Part shown: piece after piece, positions 8,071 through 16,542 of the stretch
How the letters are laid out: each line of letters begins with the position of its first letter
Position numbering within the stretch: position 1 is the stretch's first letter
DNA from: Paenibacillus solani
GTDB taxonomy: Bacteria; Bacillota; Bacilli; Paenibacillales; Paenibacillaceae
DNA length: 39,695 nucleotides
Direction of reading: 5' to 3'
Assembly: GCF_001277345.1 (NCBI RefSeq)
Contig: NZ_LIUT01000001.1
Span: forward strand, 1,512,359-1,552,053
Translations under genes and position numbers: made by a program
The notes under the pieces: model-generated
Seen by the model: the letters and a program-made list of their open reading frames with translations, nothing else
The model's database searches: none
What the model was told of the DNA's origin: nothing

Positions 8071-8104
8071 ACCGTATCAACCCCATTTAGTAACGTTTGG
8101 GAAA

Positions 8105-8133
8105 ATTATAACATAGAACTTCCGTTCGTACAA
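8105..8133 (-). promoter_or_regulatory. lexA promoter with an SOS box in the spacer
   Basis: On the minus strand, -35 TTGTAC (8128-8133) and -10 TATAAT (8105-8110) are 17 bases apart. AGAACTTCCGTTCG (8115-8128), a GAAC-N4-GTTC operator, fills the spacer, so bound LexA would block its own promoter. Confidence 0.75.
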
Positions 8134-8167
8134 ACATAAGTTCTAAATTAATCAGAACAAATGTTCT
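8131..8167. promoter_or_regulatory. Central LexA operators
   Basis: AGAACAAATGTTCT at 8154-8167 is a perfect palindromic GAAC-N4-GTTC operator midway between lexA and yneA. CAAACATAAGTTCT at 8131-8144 is a degenerate copy with one G-to-A change in the left half. Confidence 0.7.
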
Positions 8168-8175
8168 TTTGGGTA

Positions 8176-8229
8176 TTGAATCAAACAAATGTTCGTGTTA
8201 ATATGATTGCATAGCAGAACACTTGTTTG
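8176..8229 (+). promoter_or_regulatory. yneA promoter with two LexA boxes
   Basis: TTGAAT (8176-8181) and TAATAT (8199-8204) are 17 bases apart. CAAACAAATGTTCG (8182-8195) lies within the spacer, and AGAACACTTGTTTG (8216-8229) follows just before the yneA start. Both are one base off GAAC-N4-GTTC, which predicts damage-inducible expression. Confidence 0.7.
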
Positions 8230-8244
8230 GGAGATGATGTTTCC

Positions 8245-8616
8245 ATGTTGAGATACAGTACATACCGCAGTATTTATGAGAATGCTCCAGCGCTAGCGGA
8301 GAAACCTACAAGAACAGCGATCAATTCTTTGAAATCCGCCATAAGCTCCATTCCGTTTTTTAGACTTGTTATTATTTTATTTATCGCTGCTTCCTTCTGT
8401 ACAGGTGCATTCTCCGTTTTTGCCGGTGGAATGGACAAGCCGACGGGTGAGAAGCAGGTTATTGTGCAATATGGGGATAGTTTGTGGCGTATTGCTTCTC
8501 TTCATAAGCCGGAGGATATGGATACGCGTGTATATATGGATAGCATTAGAAGAATTAACGGATTAAGAGGACCGGATATCCAGGCAGGAGAAGTATTATC
8601 CTTACCAGTCTGGTGA
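8245..8616 (+). CDS. yneA: SOS-induced cell-division suppressor YneA (LysM protein)
   Basis: YneA delays division during the SOS response in B. subtilis and acts at the membrane. The 123-residue protein fits: a cytoplasmic N-terminus of about 38 residues, one membrane helix (FFRLVIILFIAASFCTGAFSVF, about 38-59) and a LysM domain at about 70-123 (VQYGDSLWRIASLH ... INGLRGPDIQAGEVLSLPVW). I chose the ATG at 8245; an in-frame TTG at 8227 has no ribosome binding site, while GGGAG lies 11 bases before the ATG. It faces lexA across LexA boxes, as in Bacillus. The B. subtilis neighbour yneB (resolvase) is absent. Confidence 0.88.
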   Translation: MLRYSTYRSIYENAPALAEKPTRTAINSLKSAISSIPFFRLVIILFIAASFCTGAFSVFAGGMDKPTGEKQVIVQYGDSLWRIASLHKPEDMDTRVYMDSIRRINGLRGPDIQAGEVLSLPVW

Positions 8617-8791
8617 TCAGTTTGCTGGCGCGCCACTCATTTATGGAGATGGTTCTCTGACAACCCCATTTTTATGGTCAAATTATCAGAGTAATTCGCC
8701 GTATTTACTCTGTAGTATTATAGATGATCTTCGATTTCTTGGAACGATAAGAACCTTTTCGTGAACACTCTAAGTCATATTTGTTCTTTAT

Positions 8792-8832
8792 AAGAGTTTG
8801 CGAGGTCCAGTTGCCTTGACAAGCTCTTTTTC
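8792..8832 (+). terminator. Terminator upstream of ynzC
   Basis: AAGAG-TTTG-CGAGG pairs with CCTTG-(A)-CAAG-CTCTT around an 8-base loop, followed by TTTTTC. It probably ends the yneA transcript. The TTGACA inside it is more likely part of the stem than a -35 box. Confidence 0.65.
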
Positions 8833-8875
8833 ACATGTTTAAGTTATAATTGATATCGGAATTGGAGGAGAAGTA

Positions 8876-9082
8876 ATGGACATCGATACTTTGGTTGAAC
8901 GCATTAATGTACTTGCACGTAAACACAAGAGTGAAGGGTTGACCGAGGAGGAGCTTATAGAACGCGCCGAGCTTCGGGAAATATACCTTAATAATATTCG
9001 CAGTAACTTTAGACATCAGCTTGAATCGATCGAGTGGGTTGATGAAAACGACCAGAAGGGCGGCCCGCGTTTAAAGCATTAA
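8876..9082 (+). CDS. ynzC: DUF896 family protein (YnzC-like)
   Basis: This 68-residue protein belongs to the DUF896/YnzC family of small helical proteins, in B. subtilis found in the SOS-regulated yneA region. The family core is visible: VERINVLARKHKSEGLTEEELIERAELREIYL, a helical hairpin, followed by FRHQLESIEWVD. A strong ribosome binding site (TTGGAGGAG) precedes the ATG. No enzymatic residues stand out and the molecular role is unknown. A TATAAT just upstream of the site may be its -10. Confidence 0.9.
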   Translation: MDIDTLVERINVLARKHKSEGLTEEELIERAELREIYLNNIRSNFRHQLESIEWVDENDQKGGPRLKH

Positions 9083-9147
9083 CCGCCCAAGCAGTCCATG
9101 AATGTTCAATGGACGTTTGAATGGAGTGAAAGAAGAGATTTTTTAAT

Positions 9148-9199
9148 CTTGGGGTACCGAATTGATAAACGAACGACTTCTATCATCGGATGCCCCAAG
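9148..9199 (+). other. Hairpin between ynzC and the membrane protein gene
   Basis: CTTGGGG (9148-9154) pairs with CCCCAAG (9193-9199), and CCGA (9157-9160) pairs with TCGG (9186-9189) inside it, leaving a 25-base loop. TTTATAT follows. It could be a weak terminator for ynzC or a leader structure for the next gene. Confidence 0.35.
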
Positions 9200-9246
9200 T
9201 TTATATGGTGCGCCATCATTTTGATCATGAGTCCAGGGGGAACCAA

Positions 9247-9771
9247 ATGTCACGTTCATGGGAAAGAAAAGTCAGCAAGAATATGTCCCAACTTAATAAG
9301 CAGCGCAAGAAGCAAGGGCTAACATCGTATCAAGGACAGGCTGTGTCTGATAATAATGACGTGTTTAAAGGTCGTAAATATGTACTTCCCTTAGTGCTTG
9401 TCGCTTTAGCGGGCGTATACGCGCTTCTAGGAAGTGCCACATCTGAAGCATCAGGCGGCAGCAATGATACGTTGAATTTGATTGGAGTCGGTTTATACAT
9501 TTTGCTCGCGGTCATGATATTCTTCCGCAAACCTTACTTGAAAATTGAACGAGCGTCTGTGTCCACGATGAAATTCAATCGGGAACGCAGGCTGGCTGTT
9601 TCCGACATTGAGAAAATAAAAATAGCCTCAGGTTCAGTAGTCATTCAAGGAAAGGGGAAAGCAGGTAACTGGGTTTTCTCGCGGATGATGAATCTATATG
9701 ATACGAAAGCCATGGGAGATCGGATGGAAGAGTTTGCGAAGGCTCATCAAATTCCGGTTGAGCATGACTGA
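9247..9771 (+). CDS. Conserved two-helix membrane protein of unknown function
   Basis: I do not recognise a named family. I start at ATG 9247, preceded by AGGGGGA; the longer in-frame option from 9190 has no ribosome binding site. The 174-residue product has a basic, Gln/Lys-rich cytoplasmic N-terminus (about 1-45), two helices (YVLPLVLVALAGVYALLG and LIGVGLYILLAVMIFF) separated by a short Ser/Gly-rich loop, and a C-terminal cytoplasmic domain of about 80 residues. The tail (LKIERASVSTMKFNRERRL ... KIKIASGSVVIQGKGKAGNWVF) resembles PH-like beta-strand membrane proteins. It precedes a HAD hydrolase by 55 bases. Confidence 0.75.
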   Translation: MSRSWERKVSKNMSQLNKQRKKQGLTSYQGQAVSDNNDVFKGRKYVLPLVLVALAGVYALLGSATSEASGGSNDTLNLIGVGLYILLAVMIFFRKPYLKIERASVSTMKFNRERRLAVSDIEKIKIASGSVVIQGKGKAGNWVFSRMMNLYDTKAMGDRMEEFAKAHQIPVEHD

Positions 9772-9826
9772 GAATGAGAGACAAATCATAAACAGATTAT
9801 AAATGGGTATGGGGGAGTGGGAGAGT

Positions 9827-10618
9827 ATGCCAATATCAGCAGTTTTGTTTGATCTTGATGATACTTTGTTGTGGGATGAGCGAAGTGTGGAGGAAGCATT
9901 TGAAGTGACATGCCAGGCGGGAGCTGCAGAAACTGGTGTTGATGCAAAAGAATTGCTAAGCGCAGTTCGGGAAGAAGCCAGAGCATTATATGAGTCATAT
10001 GATACCTTTGCTTTCACTAAGATGATAGGGATTAACCCTTTTGAAGGCTTGTGGGCAAACTTTACGGCTGGCTCGCAGCCTGAATTTAGAAGGTTAGAAG
10101 AGCTGGCACCAGTCTATCGCAAGGAATCATGGCGGCGCGGACTTCTTCGCTTGGGTGTTGATCATGAGGCTTTAGCTGAAACCCTGGCAAACCAGTTTGC
10201 GGCTGAGCGCAGAAACAGACCTTATGTGTACGAAGAAACTTTCGAAGTTCTGAAGCAACTGCATGGGAATGTGAAGCTTCTCCTGCTCACGAATGGAAGC
10301 CCTGATCTGCAGCAGGAAAAGCTGGACGGCGTACCAGAGCTGGTATCTTATTTTGATCATATCATCATCTCGGGTGATTTTGGAAAAGGAAAGCCTGATG
10401 TTTCCATATTCAAGCATGCACTTGAACTGCTAGAGGTCGAAGCGGACCAAGCTTTAATGGTAGGGGACAAGCTGACCACGGATATTAAGGGCGGAAATGC
10501 AGCAGGACTGCATACGGTTTGGATTAATCGGGTCGATCGGCCGCATGATCCGGCCATTCAGCCGAAGTTTGAGATTCAGCATTTATCAGAGCTGCATGCA
10601 ATTATTGCTGACTTGTAA
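9827..10618 (+). CDS. HAD superfamily hydrolase, subfamily IA (YjjG/YfnB-like)
   Basis: HAD subfamily I phosphatases hydrolyse small phosphate esters in the cytoplasm. Motif I is VLFDLDDTLLWDE (nucleophile Asp at residue 9, acid/base Asp at 11), motif II is LLLTNGS, motif III Lys lies in GKGKPDVSIF and motif IV is GDKLTTDIKGG. A long helical cap sits between motifs I and II. I start at ATG 9827 after GGGAGAG; an upstream ATG at 9803 would add a Gly-rich tail that is really the ribosome binding site. The 263-residue length fits YjjG-like nucleotidases, but the substrate cannot be read from sequence. Confidence 0.88.
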   Translation: MPISAVLFDLDDTLLWDERSVEEAFEVTCQAGAAETGVDAKELLSAVREEARALYESYDTFAFTKMIGINPFEGLWANFTAGSQPEFRRLEELAPVYRKESWRRGLLRLGVDHEALAETLANQFAAERRNRPYVYEETFEVLKQLHGNVKLLLLTNGSPDLQQEKLDGVPELVSYFDHIIISGDFGKGKPDVSIFKHALELLEVEADQALMVGDKLTTDIKGGNAAGLHTVWINRVDRPHDPAIQPKFEIQHLSELHAIIADL

Positions 10619-10663
10619 AAAGCTATTGCACACGTGATGAGATCGTAAAGCAATTACATAGCA

Positions 10664-10704
10664 AACAGCCATCACAGCAGAGATTGTTGGATGGCTGTTT
10701 TTTC
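10664..10704 (+). terminator. Terminator after the HAD gene
   Basis: AACAGCCATC and its exact complement GATGGCTGTT form a 10-bp stem, followed by a TTTTTT run. Confidence 0.85.
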
Positions 10705-10888
10705 TGTCAGACATCAAGACAAAGGGCGCTTCAACTGGCTTTTCTTGAGAGGTGATAAACGTCACACAATTGTAAGCAGAATGAGATCGAAAAAAAAGTT
10801 TGCTGAGATATAATGTATAAGAAACAAACACAGACATAGATCATTATGTGGCTGAACCATACATTGCACTCGTAAAGAGGTGTATACC

Positions 10889-11293
10889 ATGAGAAGGAAA
10901 AAGATAGCGCTGTTTGCGGCGATGGTGTTGATGGCGGTTGCTCTCGCTGCTTGCAATGACAGCAAGGCAGATCCTAATGAAGACGTTATGGCAGAACCGA
11001 TTATTGTTGAGCTGTCCCTTACGCCAGACCATATTAAGGCTGGTGAAAAAGTGCTGATTGAAGCGAAGGTGACCCAAGCTGGTTCCCCGGTGGAAGATGC
11101 GAATGAAGTGCAGTTTGAAGTGACATTGGAAGGCGGGGGCGTGCAAGCAAAAGTACCGGTCAAGCATGACCAAGACGGGGTTTACAAAATGGAGAAAACC
11201 TTCGATGAGGCCGGAACCTATCGGATCGTTTCGCATGTGACAGCAAGAGGCATGCATTCCATGCCACTAAAGGAACTGACCGTTACCGAATAA
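10889..11293 (+). CDS. FixH/YtkA-like lipoprotein
   Basis: The 134-residue product starts at ATG 10889 after AAAGAGGTG. An N-terminal lipoprotein signal is clear: MRRKK, a hydrophobic stretch and the lipobox LAAC with lipidated Cys at about residue 21. The mature part is one Ig-like beta domain of the YtkA/FixH type (LTPDHIKAGEKVLIEAKVTQAGSPVEDANEVQFEV ... GTYRIVSHVTARGMHSMPLKELTV). Related domains occur in copper or oxidase-associated extracytoplasmic proteins. No metal motif is obvious beyond the His/Met-containing RGMHSMP near the end. It is monocistronic and ends at a bidirectional hairpin shared with mtnD. Confidence 0.85.
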   Translation: MRRKKIALFAAMVLMAVALAACNDSKADPNEDVMAEPIIVELSLTPDHIKAGEKVLIEAKVTQAGSPVEDANEVQFEVTLEGGGVQAKVPVKHDQDGVYKMEKTFDEAGTYRIVSHVTARGMHSMPLKELTVTE

Positions 11294-11310
11294 GCCCCAC
11301 GTCAAATAAT

Positions 11311-11351
11311 AAGGCAGCGCATGCTCCGTAACCGGATGCGTACGCTGCCTT
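11311..11351. terminator. Bidirectional terminator between the lipoprotein gene and mtnD
   Basis: AAGGCAGCG pairs with CGCTGCCTT, and the stem continues with an inner CCG/CGG helix. On the minus strand the sequence after the stem is ATTATTTG. The convergent genes on either side make a shared terminator the natural reading. Confidence 0.75.
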
Positions 11352-11378
11352 GTTCCATATTCATAACAATCCTGCAGT

Positions 11379-11915
11379 TTATTGAAATTGAGGATCCTCT
11401 ACCGGAGTAGCCACCCATCCGTTTTCTTCAATGAATAGGCGAACTGCAATGATTTGCTTGTTCTCCATTAAGGTGAAGAAATGAGGTGTGTTTTCCGGAA
11501 CGGAAATGACATCCCCTGGCTCCAGTTCAACATTGAAGTAACCAACATCATCAGAGCCTTTAATAATGAAGATACCTTTACCGCCAACAATTGCCCGAAT
11601 TTCATCTTCCGAGTGGGTATGAACCTCTTCGAATTTTTTCAATAAGTCCTCAATATTGGGCGTGGACTCGGAAAGTGTGATGACATCCCAAATTTTGTAG
11701 CCGCGTCTTGCAGCCAAGTCACGAATTTCTTCATCAAAGATTTCCAAAATGCGCTTCTTATCATCATCACTTAGCTGAAAGTTCTCTTGAAGCGTGGTCG
11801 GGAGTTTTTCCATATTCCAATGTTCATAAACAACCTCTTGGCCATTCAGGAATTCCCGTACATTTTCTTCCCCGGTAATACGTTCGTTCGTGTTGCGAAT
11901 CACAATCTCTGCCAT
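11379..11915 (-). CDS. mtnD: Acireductone dioxygenase
   Basis: MtnD oxidises acireductone in the methionine salvage pathway; iron gives the methionine precursor ketoacid, nickel gives an off-pathway product. The 178-residue cupin shows the ARD metal set: His99, His101 and Glu105 in EEVHTHSEDEIR, and His145 in NTPHFF. A Gly-rich beta region (GGKGIFIIK, LEPGDVISVP) surrounds them. It is a single gene here, away from any mtnA/K/W/B genes, so salvage is presumably completed elsewhere. No S-box (SAM-I) leader is recognisable upstream. It is divergent from metH. Confidence 0.93.
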   Translation of the reverse strand: MAEIVIRNTNERITGEENVREFLNGQEVVYEHWNMEKLPTTLQENFQLSDDDKKRILEIFDEEIRDLAARRGYKIWDVITLSESTPNIEDLLKKFEEVHTHSEDEIRAIVGGKGIFIIKGSDDVGYFNVELEPGDVISVPENTPHFFTLMENKQIIAVRLFIEENGWVATPVEDPQFQ

Positions 11916-12084
11916 TGCATTAACCCTCTTTCTCCCGTTGGATTAATATGTATTATAGCCGCCTCCACCGCATTTGTCATCTGAAAATGTTGATGAATGC
12001 CTATTCTGACGCAATATTTCGTCTTTTCTATTGAAATAGATTCTGATACACTAAGATTTAACGTTTTCGGGGGAGGTTTAAGAG

Positions 12085-15000
12085 TTGAACAAGCCTAGCT
12101 TACACGAAGTACTGAAGGAACGAATATTAATACTTGATGGTGCAATGGGCACGATGATCCAACAAGTGGACCTCTCGGCTGAGGATTTTGGTGGTCCGGA
12201 ACTTGATGGATGTAACGAGATGCTGGTTATTCATCGCCCGGATGTGATACAGAGCATCCATGAACAATATCTCGAAGCAGGTGCCGACCTGATTGAAACC
12301 AATACATTCGGCGCAACCTCGGTTGTGCTTGCTGAATACGACATACCCGAGCTTGCCCGTGAAATTAACTTGAAAGCGGCTCAATTAGCCCGTGCTGCCG
12401 TTGAGAAGTATAATACTCCAGATCATCCTCGCTACGTAGTAGGTGCAATGGGGCCTACAACCAAGACCCTCTCGGTTACGGGCGGTGTGACATTCGCAGA
12501 ATTGATCGAAAGTTACGAGGAGCAGGCTATCGCCTTGATCGAGGGAGAGGTAGATGCACTTCTGCTCGAAACATCGCAGGATACATTGAACGTAAAAGCT
12601 GGGAGTATCGGTATACGTCAAGCTTTTGAGAAGACAGGCGTAACACTGCCTATTATGATCTCCGGTACGATTGAACCGATGGGAACCACACTTGCCGGAC
12701 AGAATATCGAAGCTTTCTACGTTTCTCTTGAGCATTTGAATCCGATCTCGATCGGACTCAACTGTGCAACGGGACCGGAATTTATGCGTGACCATATACG
12801 CTCTTTATCTGAAATGTCCAGAAGCGCGATTAGTTGTTATCCTAATGCGGGCCTGCCTGATGAAAACGGCCAATATCATGAGTCACCTGAATCGCTCGCT
12901 TTAAAGATGGGTGCTTTTGCTGAAAAAGGCTGGCTTAATATTGCGGGCGGATGCTGCGGGACTACACCTGAGCATATTCGCGCATTGAAAAATACGATGG
13001 ACACCTTCGAGCCTCGACCACTGACTGGTACTCATCTGCCCGCATTGTCGGGAATCGAGCCTGTCTATATCGAACAGGATAATCGTCCATACATGGTGGG
13101 CGAACGCACCAACGTGCTTGGATCGCGTAAGTTCAAGCGGTTGATTGTTGAGGGGAAATATGAGGAGGCCTCCGAGATTGCACGGGCTCAGGTGAAGAAT
13201 GGGGCACATATCATTGATGTTTGTGTGCAGGATCCGGATCGTGATGAAGCCATAGACATGGCCAAGTTCCTCGAGCTAGTGGTCAAAAAAGTGAAAGTGC
13301 CATTGATGATAGATACAACCGATCCGGCTGTTATTGATTTATCCCTTCAATACTCACAAGGGAAAGCAATCATTAACTCCATTAACCTTGAAGATGGTGA
13401 AGAAAAATTCGAGCATGTAACTCCGCTCGTGCATAAATATGGTGCAGCGGTCGTTGTAGGGACCATTGATGAGAGCGGCCAAGCGATTACTCGTGAGGAC
13501 AAACTGAAGGTGGCGCAGCGCTCTTATGATCTCCTTGTGAATAAATACAGCATTCCGCCGGAAGATATTATATTCGACACACTTGTATTCCCGGTTGGTA
13601 CAGGGGATGAGCAGTACATCGGATCTGCCAAGGAAACGATTGAAGGCATACGCTTGATTAAAGAAGCAATGCCTAAGGTCCATACGATCCTTGGTATCAG
13701 TAATGTTTCCTTCGGATTACCGGAAGCAGGCCGTGAAGTGCTGAATTCCGTCTATTTGTACGAATGTACGAAGGCCGGATTGGATTACGCAATAGTCAAT
13801 ACGGAGAAACTGGAGCGTTATGCATCCATTCCGGAACAAGAACGACGCTTGGCAGAAGATTTGATTTATCGCACTAATGATGAGACGTTAGCTGCCTTTG
13901 TTGCAGCTTTTAGGGACAAGAAGGTAGAGAAGAAGGAAAAGGTATCCAACATGACATTGGAGGAAAGATTGGCATCCTATGTTGTGGAAGGCTCCAAGGA
14001 AGGTTTAATACCAGATTTGGAACAAGCGCTAACCAAATATGGAGCATTGGAAATTATCAACGGTCCTTTGATGGCCGGGATGACTGAGGTTGGACGTTTG
14101 TTCAACAACAATGAGCTGATTGTGGCGGAGGTACTGCAAAGTGCCGAAGTAATGAAAGCCTCCGTAGGTTATCTGGAAACGTTTATGGAGAAAAACGAAA
14201 CGTCGGTTAAAGGGAAAATCATGCTTGCCACCGTTAAGGGAGACGTCCATGATATCGGTAAAAATCTGGTGGAGATCATCTTGTCCAACAATGGTTATCA
14301 AATCATTAATTTGGGTATAAAAGTACCACCGGAGCAAATCATTGAGGCATATCGTCGTGAGCAGCCAGATGCTATCGGTTTGTCCGGCTTGCTTGTTAAA
14401 TCTGCACAACAAATGGTGTCAACAGCTCAGGATTTGAAGAACGCCGGTATTGCAGTTCCTATCATGGTGGGCGGTGCTGCCCTGACACGTAAATTTACAA
14501 AAACGCGCATTCGTCCAGAGTATGACGGCATGGTGCTGTATGCGAAGGATGCCATGGACGGTCTCGCATTGGCGAACCAGCTCAGCAATCCGGAACAGCG
14601 GACCAAAATGGAGGAAGCCATCAAGGCAGAACAAGAAGCGGAGAGCACTGCACCTCAAGCAGTGAAAGTGATGCCGAAGCTGTCTGAAGGACTGCGATCC
14701 AAAATATCGACGGATGCTCCGGTGTATCTGCCGCCGGATATGGAACGACATGTGCTGCGGGATTATCCGATTTCTCACATTCTTCCTTATATTAATATGC
14801 AAATGCTGCTCGGTCACCATCTTGGACTCAAAGGCACCGTGGAGCAGCTCTTGAAGGCTAATGATCCTAAAGCCGTATCCCTTAAGGAAACGGTAGACGG
14901 TATCTTTCATGAAGCGATTCAATCCGGAATCATTCAGGCGCATGCGGTGTACCGATTCTTCCCGGCGCAGTCCCGAGGAAATGATATCATCATCTATGAT

Positions 15001-15525
15001 CCAAATGATCATACAAAAGTGCTGCATACGTTTTCCTTCCCGAGACAGCAGGTTGAACCCTATATGTGCCTGGCCGATTTCCTGAAGTCTGTAGACAGCG
15101 GCGTGATGGATTACGTTGGATTTCTGGTCGTTACGGCAGGACGGGGAGTCAGCAAATTGTCAGCTGAGTGGAAGGAGAAGGGGGACTATCTGAGGTCTCA
15201 TGCTCTTCAATCGGTCGCACTGGAGACAGCTGAAGGACTAGCAGAACGAATTCACCATATGATGCGGGATACATGGGGATATCCTGATCCAGCAGATATG
15301 ACAATGAAACAGCGATTAGGCGCACGGTACCAAGGAATCCGGGTATCCTTCGGCTATCCGGCTTGCCCGGATTTGGAAGACCAAGAGCCGTTATTTAAGC
15401 TGATGCAGCCGGAAGATATCGGTGTTCATCTAACCGAAGGCTTCATGATGGAACCCGAGGCATCGGTATCCGCGATGGTATTCAGCCATCCGGAGGCCCA
15501 TTATTTTAATGTAGATAAAGCATAA
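12085..15525 (+). CDS. metH: Cobalamin-dependent methionine synthase
   Basis: MetH moves a methyl group from methyltetrahydrofolate to homocysteine through methylcobalamin. The TTG at 12085 is the start, 8 bases after GGGGGAGG. The 1146-residue protein has all four modules: the homocysteine domain (1-310) with zinc ligands Cys227, Cys290 and Cys291; the pterin-binding barrel (about 330-590, with RTNVLGSRKFKRL); the cap and cobalamin domains (about 630-870) with the DxHxxG motif Asp720-His722-Gly725 (GDVHDIGKN); and the C-terminal activation domain (about 890-1140, with RLGARYQGIRVSFGYPACPD). It is thus full length. No metF-like gene or cobalamin or SAM riboswitch is visible beside it. Confidence 0.96.
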   Translation: MNKPSLHEVLKERILILDGAMGTMIQQVDLSAEDFGGPELDGCNEMLVIHRPDVIQSIHEQYLEAGADLIETNTFGATSVVLAEYDIPELAREINLKAAQLARAAVEKYNTPDHPRYVVGAMGPTTKTLSVTGGVTFAELIESYEEQAIALIEGEVDALLLETSQDTLNVKAGSIGIRQAFEKTGVTLPIMISGTIEPMGTTLAGQNIEAFYVSLEHLNPISIGLNCATGPEFMRDHIRSLSEMSRSAISCYPNAGLPDENGQYHESPESLALKMGAFAEKGWLNIAGGCCGTTPEHIRALKNTMDTFEPRPLTGTHLPALSGIEPVYIEQDNRPYMVGERTNVLGSRKFKRLIVEGKYEEASEIARAQVKNGAHIIDVCVQDPDRDEAIDMAKFLELVVKKVKVPLMIDTTDPAVIDLSLQYSQGKAIINSINLEDGEEKFEHVTPLVHKYGAAVVVGTIDESGQAITREDKLKVAQRSYDLLVNKYSIPPEDIIFDTLVFPVGTGDEQYIGSAKETIEGIRLIKEAMPKVHTILGISNVSFGLPEAGREVLNSVYLYECTKAGLDYAIVNTEKLERYASIPEQERRLAEDLIYRTNDETLAAFVAAFRDKKVEKKEKVSNMTLEERLASYVVEGSKEGLIPDLEQALTKYGALEIINGPLMAGMTEVGRLFNNNELIVAEVLQSAEVMKASVGYLETFMEKNETSVKGKIMLATVKGDVHDIGKNLVEIILSNNGYQIINLGIKVPPEQIIEAYRREQPDAIGLSGLLVKSAQQMVSTAQDLKNAGIAVPIMVGGAALTRKFTKTRIRPEYDGMVLYAKDAMDGLALANQLSNPEQRTKMEEAIKAEQEAESTAPQAVKVMPKLSEGLRSKISTDAPVYLPPDMERHVLRDYPISHILPYINMQMLLGHHLGLKGTVEQLLKANDPKAVSLKETVDGIFHEAIQSGIIQAHAVYRFFPAQSRGNDIIIYDPNDHTKVLHTFSFPRQQVEPYMCLADFLKSVDSGVMDYVGFLVVTAGRGVSKLSAEWKEKGDYLRSHALQSVALETAEGLAERIHHMMRDTWGYPDPADMTMKQRLGARYQGIRVSFGYPACPDLEDQEPLFKLMQPEDIGVHLTEGFMMEPEASVSAMVFSHPEAHYFNVDKA

Positions 15526-15552
15526 CATTTAGAATACCGGTCCGACCGGCTT

Positions 15553-15581
15553 GAAATCCTCCGGATGTTTCGGAGGATTTC
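15553..15581 (+). terminator. Hairpin between metH and rnz
   Basis: GAAATCCTCCG and its exact complement make an 11-bp stem with a 7-base loop. TCCGGTTTA follows, so the U tract is weak. It is 32 bases before the rnz start and could attenuate rather than end transcription. Confidence 0.6.
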
Positions 15582-15612
15582 TCCGGTTTACAACCGAAAG
15601 GGGAGAAAAGGC

Positions 15613-16542
15613 ATGGAACTCTATTTTTTAGGAACGAATGCGGGGGTTCCTACGCTGCAGCGTAATGTTACCTCGATCGCCCTGCGTATGTTGGAGGAGC
15701 GTAGGAGCTTGTGGCTGTTTGATTGCGGAGAAGGCACGCAGCATCAAATATTAAAATCACCCCTAAAGCTGTCCAAACTCGATAAGATCTTCATTACCCA
15801 TATGCATGGTGATCATATTTTCGGATTGCCAGGGCTGCTGTCCAGCCGTGGAGCTCAAGGCGTAACTTCACCGGTTACGATCTATGGACCCCCGGGCATC
15901 AAAACCTTCGTCGAAACCACCCTGCACATCAGCCAATCACGTGTTCCTTACAACATGGAAATTATCGAGCATACCGGCGGTGTGCTGTTTGAAGATAGCA
16001 GCTTTCAGGTGGAATCGGCTAAGCTGGATCACAGAGCCGAAAGCTATGGCTATCGCATTGTGGAGAAGGACCTTCCCGGCAGCTTGGATTTGAAACGTTT
16101 GGAGGCATTTGGTCTCAAGCCTGGTCCCCTCTATGGAAAGCTGAAAAGAGGAGAGAGCGTGGAGCTTGAGGATGGACAATGGATCCATGCTTCTGATGTA
16201 CTTCTGACGCCCAAAAAAGGCAGAGTGGTTACGATTCTTGGTGATACGCGGCCTTGCGAAGGTGTGGAACTGCTCGCAAAGGACGCAGATCTTCTGGTGC
16301 ACGAAGCTACCTTTATGGAAGACCTGAGCGATCTTGCACATGAATACTACCACAGCACAGCTAAACAAGCGGCTGAAGCAGCTAAGCGTAATGGGGTGCA
16401 AGCCCTGTTCCTTACCCATTTCAGCTCTCGTTATAAAGATATTGAGCATTTGCAGCCTCTCCTTAAGGAAGCGCAGGAGGTTTTTGAACATACCCGCTTG
16501 GCAGAGGATTTCGGATTGTATCCCATCCACAGGAGAGCTTAA
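15613..16542 (+). CDS. rnz: Ribonuclease Z
   Basis: RNase Z removes the 3' trailer of tRNA precursors. I start at ATG 15613 behind AAGGGGAG; an upstream in-frame start would translate the intergenic hairpin. The 309-residue length is typical of the short bacterial form. Zinc ligands of the metallo-beta-lactamase fold are all present: THMHGDH (His63, His65, Asp67, His68), His140 in LDHRAES, Asp211 in GDTRP and His269 in LTHFSSRY. The flexible-arm region (about 155-180, GLKPGPLYGKLKRG) contributes to tRNA binding in the family. The start MELYFLGTNAGVP is diagnostic. Confidence 0.95.
   Translation: MELYFLGTNAGVPTLQRNVTSIALRMLEERRSLWLFDCGEGTQHQILKSPLKLSKLDKIFITHMHGDHIFGLPGLLSSRGAQGVTSPVTIYGPPGIKTFVETTLHISQSRVPYNMEIIEHTGGVLFEDSSFQVESAKLDHRAESYGYRIVEKDLPGSLDLKRLEAFGLKPGPLYGKLKRGESVELEDGQWIHASDVLLTPKKGRVVTILGDTRPCEGVELLAKDADLLVHEATFMEDLSDLAHEYYHSTAKQAAEAAKRNGVQALFLTHFSSRYKDIEHLQPLLKEAQEVFEHTRLAEDFGLYPIHRRA

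Noticed and set aside
8815..8848. TTGACA followed by TATAAT as a ynzC promoter
   Set aside because: The spacing is 23 bases, too long, and TTGACA is part of a terminator stem.
11916..12084. SAM-I (S-box) or cobalamin riboswitch between mtnD and metH
   Set aside because: No recognisable S-box or B12-box core in either orientation across 169 bases.
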